The notes beneath the pieces were generated by a model that was not told the origin of the DNA, did no database searches, and saw nothing but the letters and a program-made list of their open reading frames with translations. From NCBI GenBank assembly GCA_964646425.1, contig CAZYEI010000015.1, positions 1 to 27,527 of the forward strand: DNA of 27,527 nucleotides, given 5' to 3'. The position numbers and the translations under genes are program-made. Origin of the DNA: CAZYEI01 sp964646425. GTDB taxonomy: Bacteria > Bacillota_I > Bacilli_A > RFN20 > JAISJY01. This document shows positions 22,540-27,527 of this stretch, piece by piece; position 1 is the stretch's first letter; each line of letters starts with the position of its first letter.

Positions 22540-22565
22540 ATTTATAATTTATAAGGAGTGATTCG

Positions 22566-25500
22566 ATGGCAAGAATACAATTAAATCAAACACATGAAAG
22601 AATTAATAGAATTAACTACTCAAAGGTTAGTGGAACTGCACCATTACCTAATTTGGTAGAAATTCAAACTGAGGCTTACAAGGAATTCCTTGAAAAAGGC
22701 ATTAAAGAAGTGTTCAGAGATGTGTATCCAATCAAAGGACCTAATGACAATATGGAATTACATTTTGTTGATTGTCACTTTGAAGCCCCAAAATATTCTA
22801 TTAGAGAATGCAAAAATCGTGATTTAACTTATGCAGCACCTTTAAAAACAAAAATGAATTTAGTTTTTAATACAGGCGAAATTACTGAAGGCGAAGTGTT
22901 TATGGGAGAATTCCCATTAATGACTGAAAGTGGAACTTTTATTATTAATGGTGCAGAAAGAGTAATTGTATCACAATTAGTTCGTTCTCCAGGCGCTTAT
23001 TTTACAAAAGAAAGAGATAAAAGCGGAAAGTTCATTTATGGTGGAGATATTATTCCAGCACGTGGAACTTGGTTGGAATTTGAATCAGATGCTAAAGATT
23101 TAATCTATGTACGTGTAGATCGTACAAGAAAAATTTTGGCTTCAATTATTTTGCGTGCCATTGGTTTAGAAGATGAAGAAGTCATTAAAGATTTATTTGG
23201 TGATGATAAATTAATTACAACAACATTAGAAAAAGATGTTGTAAAGACAAATAGAGAGGCATTACTTGAAATTTATAGTAAATTAAGACCAGGCGAACCA
23301 GCTACAGATGAAGGTGCGTTAAATTTAATGATTCAAAAATTCTTCGATCCAAAAAGATATGATCTTGCTAAAGCAGGACGCTTTAAGTTCAAAAAGAAAC
23401 TTGGCGTTTATAATCGTTTAGCTGGAAGAACAATTGCCGAAGACTTAATTGATGTAAATGGCGAAATTGTTTATCCAAAAGAAACATATATCGATAAAGA
23501 AAAAATGGATCATTTACATGAAATTGAATTTTTTGAAAATGGTGCTCATTTAGTGACAATAGATTCTTTAAATACAAAATTAGATGATTCTAATCGTGTT
23601 CAAATTGTTAAAGTATATACTAATGAGAAAAAAGAAAAGGTTACAAAAATTATTGGTACTGATTTATCTATCGAGAAGAAACATGTAACTTTATCAGATA
23701 TCGTTGCAACATTTTCTTATTTGATAAATATTACTGAAGGATTTGGCTCTACAGATGATATTGACCATTTAGGAAATCGTCGTATTAGAACAATTGGTGA
23801 ATTATTGCAAAACCAATTTAGAATTGGGCTTTCAAGAATGGAAAGAAGCGTTAAGGAAAAAATGTCAATTGCCGAAGTGGAAAAAACAACTCCACAAGGT
23901 TTGACAAATATTCATCCTTTAACTGCTGCTATTAAAGAGTTCTTTGCTTCTTCACAATTATCTCAATTTATGGATCAAACAAATCCACTTGCTGAATTGA
24001 CAAATAAGAGAAGATTGAGTGCGTTAGGCCCTGGTGGTATTTCTCGTGATCGTGCAGGACTTGAAGTTCGTGACGTTCACTATTCGCACTATGGCCGTAT
24101 TTGTCCGATTGAAACTCCAGAAGGACCTAATATTGGACTTATTAATAATTTAGCAACTTATGCTAGAGTTAATGAATACGGATTCTTAGAAACTCCTTAT
24201 AGAACAGTTAATAAAAAGACAATGGTTGTTAATGATGATTACGAATATTTATCTGCTGATGAAGAATATAACTTTGTAATTGCACAAGCTAATATTAAAT
24301 TGGGAGAAAATAGAGAAATCTTAGAAGATCATGTTATTGCTAGATATCACGGAGATACAACTTTAGTTAAAAAAGAAGACGTTGATTTTGTTGATGTTTC
24401 TCCAAAACAAATTGTTTCTGTTGCTACTGCATGTATTCCTTTCCTAGAAAACGATGATGTTTATCGTGCTTTGATGGGAGCTAACATGCAACGTCAAGCT
24501 ATTCCTTTATTACAACCACATACTCCTTATGTTGGAACAGGTTTAGAAGAAGTTGCTGCAAAGTTTAGTGGTCTTGCTTGTTTAGCATATGAAGCAGGTA
24601 TTGTTAAGTATGTTGATTCAAAGAAAATTATTATAAAAGAAGAAAATGGAAATGAACGTATTTATGAATTAGAAAAATTCTCACGTTCTAACAATGGTAC
24701 TTGTATTAACCAAGTACCAATTGTAAAGATTGGTCAAACAATTACAAAAGGTGAAGTAATTGCTGATGGTCCTGCTATGGAAAAAGGACAACTAGCATTA
24801 GGACAAAATGTTTTAATTGGCTTTATGACTTGGAATGGTTACAACTATGAAGATGCTGTTATTATGTCAGAAAGATTAGTTAAAGATGATGTATATACTT
24901 CACTTCATATTGAAAAATATGATATTGAATCTCGTGATACAAAATTAGGACCTGAAGAAATTACTCGTGATGTTCCTAATACTTCTGAAGAAGCTAAGAT
25001 TAACCTAGACGAAAGAGGAATTATTGTTCCTGGAGCAGAAGTAAAAGAAGGAGATATACTTGTTGGTAAGATTACTCCAAAAGGAGTTTCTGAACCACTT
25101 CCTGAAGAAAAATTATTGATGGCAATTTTCGGCGAAAAAATAAAAGAAGGAAAAGATAATTCATTACGAGTTCCTCATGGCGGAGCTGGTATTGTAGTTG
25201 ATGTAAAAATCTTTTCAAGAGCTAAGGGAGATGAATTACCTCCTGGTGTTAAAGAAACTGTTCGTGTATATATTGCTCAAAAACGTAAAATTTCTGAAGG
25301 AGATAAAATGGCTGGACGTCATGGTAACAAAGGTGTTATTTCTCGTATTTTACCAGTTGAAGATATGCCATTCTTACCAGATGGTACTCCATTAGATATC
25401 ATGCTTAATCCATTAGGTGTTCCTTCACGTATGAATATTGGTCAAGTTTTAGAAGTACATTTAGGTATTGCTGCTGCTAAACTAGGAATTCATGTTGCTA

Positions 25501-26114
25501 CTCCAGTATTTGATGGTATTTCTGCTGGAGAACTTGCTGATTTAATGAAAAAGGCAGAAGTTGCACCAGATGGAAAGACAGTATTATATGATGGTAGAAC
25601 AGGCGAACCATTTGATGAAAAAATCAATGTTGGTGTTATGTATATGATTAAATTAGCACACATGGTTGATGATAAATTACATGCTCGTGCGATTGGACCA
25701 TATTCATTAGTTACTCAACAACCATTAGGTGGTAAAGCTCAAAATGGTGGACAAAGATTTGGAGAAATGGAAATATGGGCATTAGAAGCATATGGTGCAG
25801 CTCATGTTTTACAAGAAATTTTAACAATTAAATCAGATGATATGGTTGGAAGATCTAAATGCTACGAAGCTATTATTAAAGGAAAGAGAATTCCTGAACC
25901 TGGTATTCCAGAAGCATTTAGAGTATTACAAAAAGAATTACAATCTCTTGCAATCGATGTTCGTTTATTAGATAAAGATGGCGAACAAATTGATATGAAA
26001 GAAGTTGCTAAAGAAAATGAACAAGAAGTTCGTAAAGTAGAAGAATCTGTACGTGAAGCTGCTTCAGATTATCGTTATGATAATGGAGTAGATTTGGGAA
26101 CAGAAATTGAATAA
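22566..26114 (+). CDS. rpoB: RNA polymerase beta subunit
   Basis: This 1182-residue subunit of the transcription enzyme is full length for Bacillota. The blocks are standard: rifampicin cluster I at 464-490 (SQLSQFMDQTNPLAE, then LTNKRRLSALGPGG), CPIETPEGPNIGLI, GYNYEDAVI, KMAGRHGNKGVIS and the C-terminal GGKAQNGGQRFGEMEIWALEA. Within the rifampicin pocket, residues at the places of E. coli Gln513, Asp516 and Ser531 are unchanged (Gln467, Asp470, Ser485), but the place of His526 is Asn480 (codon AAT at 24003-24005). Asn at this place is linked with rifampicin insusceptibility in Mollicutes such as Spiroplasma. ATAAGGAG lies before the ATG; rpoC follows after 13 bases. Confidence 0.99.
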   Translation: MARIQLNQTHERINRINYSKVSGTAPLPNLVEIQTEAYKEFLEKGIKEVFRDVYPIKGPNDNMELHFVDCHFEAPKYSIRECKNRDLTYAAPLKTKMNLVFNTGEITEGEVFMGEFPLMTESGTFIINGAERVIVSQLVRSPGAYFTKERDKSGKFIYGGDIIPARGTWLEFESDAKDLIYVRVDRTRKILASIILRAIGLEDEEVIKDLFGDDKLITTTLEKDVVKTNREALLEIYSKLRPGEPATDEGALNLMIQKFFDPKRYDLAKAGRFKFKKKLGVYNRLAGRTIAEDLIDVNGEIVYPKETYIDKEKMDHLHEIEFFENGAHLVTIDSLNTKLDDSNRVQIVKVYTNEKKEKVTKIIGTDLSIEKKHVTLSDIVATFSYLINITEGFGSTDDIDHLGNRRIRTIGELLQNQFRIGLSRMERSVKEKMSIAEVEKTTPQGLTNIHPLTAAIKEFFASSQLSQFMDQTNPLAELTNKRRLSALGPGGISRDRAGLEVRDVHYSHYGRICPIETPEGPNIGLINNLATYARVNEYGFLETPYRTVNKKTMVVNDDYEYLSADEEYNFVIAQANIKLGENREILEDHVIARYHGDTTLVKKEDVDFVDVSPKQIVSVATACIPFLENDDVYRALMGANMQRQAIPLLQPHTPYVGTGLEEVAAKFSGLACLAYEAGIVKYVDSKKIIIKEENGNERIYELEKFSRSNNGTCINQVPIVKIGQTITKGEVIADGPAMEKGQLALGQNVLIGFMTWNGYNYEDAVIMSERLVKDDVYTSLHIEKYDIESRDTKLGPEEITRDVPNTSEEAKINLDERGIIVPGAEVKEGDILVGKITPKGVSEPLPEEKLLMAIFGEKIKEGKDNSLRVPHGGAGIVVDVKIFSRAKGDELPPGVKETVRVYIAQKRKISEGDKMAGRHGNKGVISRILPVEDMPFLPDGTPLDIMLNPLGVPSRMNIGQVLEVHLGIAAAKLGIHVATPVFDGISAGELADLMKKAEVAPDGKTVLYDGRTGEPFDEKINVGVMYMIKLAHMVDDKLHARAIGPYSLVTQQPLGGKAQNGGQRFGEMEIWALEAYGAAHVLQEILTIKSDDMVGRSKCYEAIIKGKRIPEPGIPEAFRVLQKELQSLAIDVRLLDKDGEQIDMKEVAKENEQEVRKVEESVREAASDYRYDNGVDLGTEIE

Positions 26115-26127
26115 GGAGGGACAAAAA

Positions 26128-27527
26128 ATGTTTGATGTTAATCGCTTTGCAGCAATCCAAGTCGGACTTGCTTCTCCTGAAAAAATTCGTGAATGGTCTT
26201 ATGGTGAAGTAAAGAAGCCAGAAACTATTAACTATCGTTCGCAAAAGCCAGAAAAAGATGGATTATTTTGTGAAAAGATTTTCGGACCAACTAAAGATTA
26301 TGAATGTTATTGTGGAAAATACAAGAAAATTCGTTTTTCTGGTAAGGTTTGTGAAAAATGTGGTGTTGAAGTAACTACTAAAAGTGTTCGTCGTGAGAGA
26401 ATGGGCCATATTGAACTTGCTACACCAGTAGCTCATATTTGGTACTTAAAAGGTATTCCTTCAAGAATGGCTCTAATTCTTGATGTATCTCCAAAAGATA
26501 TTGAAGAAGTTGTTTATTTTGTTTCTCACATTGTTTTAAAGCCTGGCGATTCTAATATTTTAGGTCGCTGTGAAGTTTTAGATGAAAAAAGAGCTCGTGA
26601 AAGATTTCCTTATGTTTTAGATGTAATTATTTCACGCTTAAATCCAGATGATAGTGATTATGCACGTGCTTTGGAAATTAAGGCTAAAATTGAAAATCCA
26701 AAAGAAGCATTTGATTTCTACACTTTCAGTTCATTCATTTCAAAACATACAGGTGCTGAGTTTGGAATGGGTGCTGAAGCAATTAAACAATTATTAAGCG
26801 AAATAAATCTTGATGAAGAATTCCAAAAAATTCAAAGAGATTTAAAAGAAACTCAAGGACATAAAAATCAAAAGAGAATTAAGCTGCTAAAAAGACTTGA
26901 GGTAGTTGAAGCTTTTAGACAATCTAATAATCTTCCTGAATGGATGGTATTAGATGTATTACCTGTTATTCCACCTGATTTAAGACCTATGCTACAATTA
27001 GATGGTGGCCGTTTTGCAACATCTGATTTAAACGATTTATATCGCCGAGTTATTACTCGTAATATTCGTTTAAAGAAAATGATTGATGTTGGTGCTCCAA
27101 GTATCATTTTAATGAATGAAAAAAGAATGCTTCAAGAAGCTGTTGATGCACTAATTGATAATGGTCGTCGTAGTAAACCTGTTTCAGGTGCCGCTGGTCG
27201 TACATTAAAGTCATTATCACATGCCTTAAAAGGTAAACAAGGTCGTTTCCGTCAAAATTTATTAGGAAAACGTGTTGACTATTCTGGACGTTCAGTTATT
27301 GCTGTTGGTCCTACATTAAAAATGTATGAATGTGGAATACCTCGTGAAATGGCTATTCAATTGTTTAAGCCTTTTATAACTGCTGAAATGATTCGTCGTG
27401 GCATTTGTCAAGGACATAAAGCTGCTGATAAATTAATTGAAAGATATGATGAGAGAGTTTGGGATGTAGTAGAAGATGTAATTAAAGAACACCCAGTACT
27501 ATTAAATCGTGCTCCTACATTACATAG
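26128..27527 (+). CDS. rpoC: RNA polymerase beta' subunit (partial, 3' end outside the window)
   Basis: The first 466 residues of beta' are present. The N-terminal zinc ribbon is intact (Cys60, Cys62, Cys75, Cys78 in CYCGKYKK and CEKCG), followed by the clamp (RERMGHIELATPVAHIWYLKGIPSRMA) and the coiled-coil rudder region up to GKRVDYSGRSVIAVGP and HPVLLNRAPTLH. The window ends just before the metal-binding NADFDGDQM motif. There is no large insertion in the seen part. AAGGAGGG lies 8 bases before ATG 26128. It is co-transcribed with rpoB. Confidence 0.98.
   Translation, partial: MFDVNRFAAIQVGLASPEKIREWSYGEVKKPETINYRSQKPEKDGLFCEKIFGPTKDYECYCGKYKKIRFSGKVCEKCGVEVTTKSVRRERMGHIELATPVAHIWYLKGIPSRMALILDVSPKDIEEVVYFVSHIVLKPGDSNILGRCEVLDEKRARERFPYVLDVIISRLNPDDSDYARALEIKAKIENPKEAFDFYTFSSFISKHTGAEFGMGAEAIKQLLSEINLDEEFQKIQRDLKETQGHKNQKRIKLLKRLEVVEAFRQSNNLPEWMVLDVLPVIPPDLRPMLQLDGGRFATSDLNDLYRRVITRNIRLKKMIDVGAPSIILMNEKRMLQEAVDALIDNGRRSKPVSGAAGRTLKSLSHALKGKQGRFRQNLLGKRVDYSGRSVIAVGPTLKMYECGIPREMAIQLFKPFITAEMIRRGICQGHKAADKLIERYDERVWDVVEDVIKEHPVLLNRAPTLH

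Overview
The window is very AT-rich, Gram-positive-type chromosomal DNA. Gene order points to a low-GC Bacillota, class Bacilli, on the Erysipelotrichia / RF39 / Acholeplasma side close to Mollicutes. TGA is not read as tryptophan: every Trp I checked is TGG, the long genes (rpoB, typA) are open under the standard code, and one gene ends in TGA. This argues against code-4 mycoplasmas. I cannot fix the genus. No tRNA, rRNA, CRISPR or transposon was seen.

Left part (1-6.2 kb): an RluA-type pseudouridine synthase on the minus strand; then a plus-strand series of a five-helix membrane protein, a lipoprotein with a lipoteichoic-acid-synthase (LtaS) type catalytic domain, an unrecognised anchored protein, and two U32-family proteins of the YrrN/YrrO (TrhP1/TrhP2, tRNA hydroxylation) type. 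Middle (6.2-11.9 kb): a degenerate GroEL-like chaperonin, a cyclophilin, a cyclodeaminase-family protein, the GTPase TypA/BipA, a convergent XRE regulator and a PduL-type phosphotransacylase. At 12-14.2 kb comes a second, diverged copy of the membrane protein plus catalytic lipoprotein pair.

Right part (14.2-27.5 kb): the classic Bacilli block cysS - X - rlmB - sigH-like - rpmG - secE - nusG - Y - rplK - rplA - rplJ - rplL - rsmC-like - rpoB - rpoC. X is an MgtC-like membrane protein where mrnC usually sits, yacP is absent between rlmB and the sigma gene, and Y is a small orphan gene. The ribosomal-protein part carries recognisable RNA control elements: two similar L1-binding-type motifs and an L10 leader with attenuator. 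rpoC runs off the window end.

The most notable observations are: (1) two paralogous, genetically split LtaS systems, with the membrane domain and catalytic domain as separate genes and the catalytic half re-anchored as a lipoprotein; (2) a ribosomal protein L11 that lacks the near-universal Pro-Pro loop tied to thiostrepton binding; (3) RpoB with Asn in place of the rifampicin-cluster His (E. coli 526); (4) two catabolite-repressor-like operators about two DNA turns apart upstream of the orphan small gene; (5) a GroEL-like protein with a broken ATP motif and no groES beside it.
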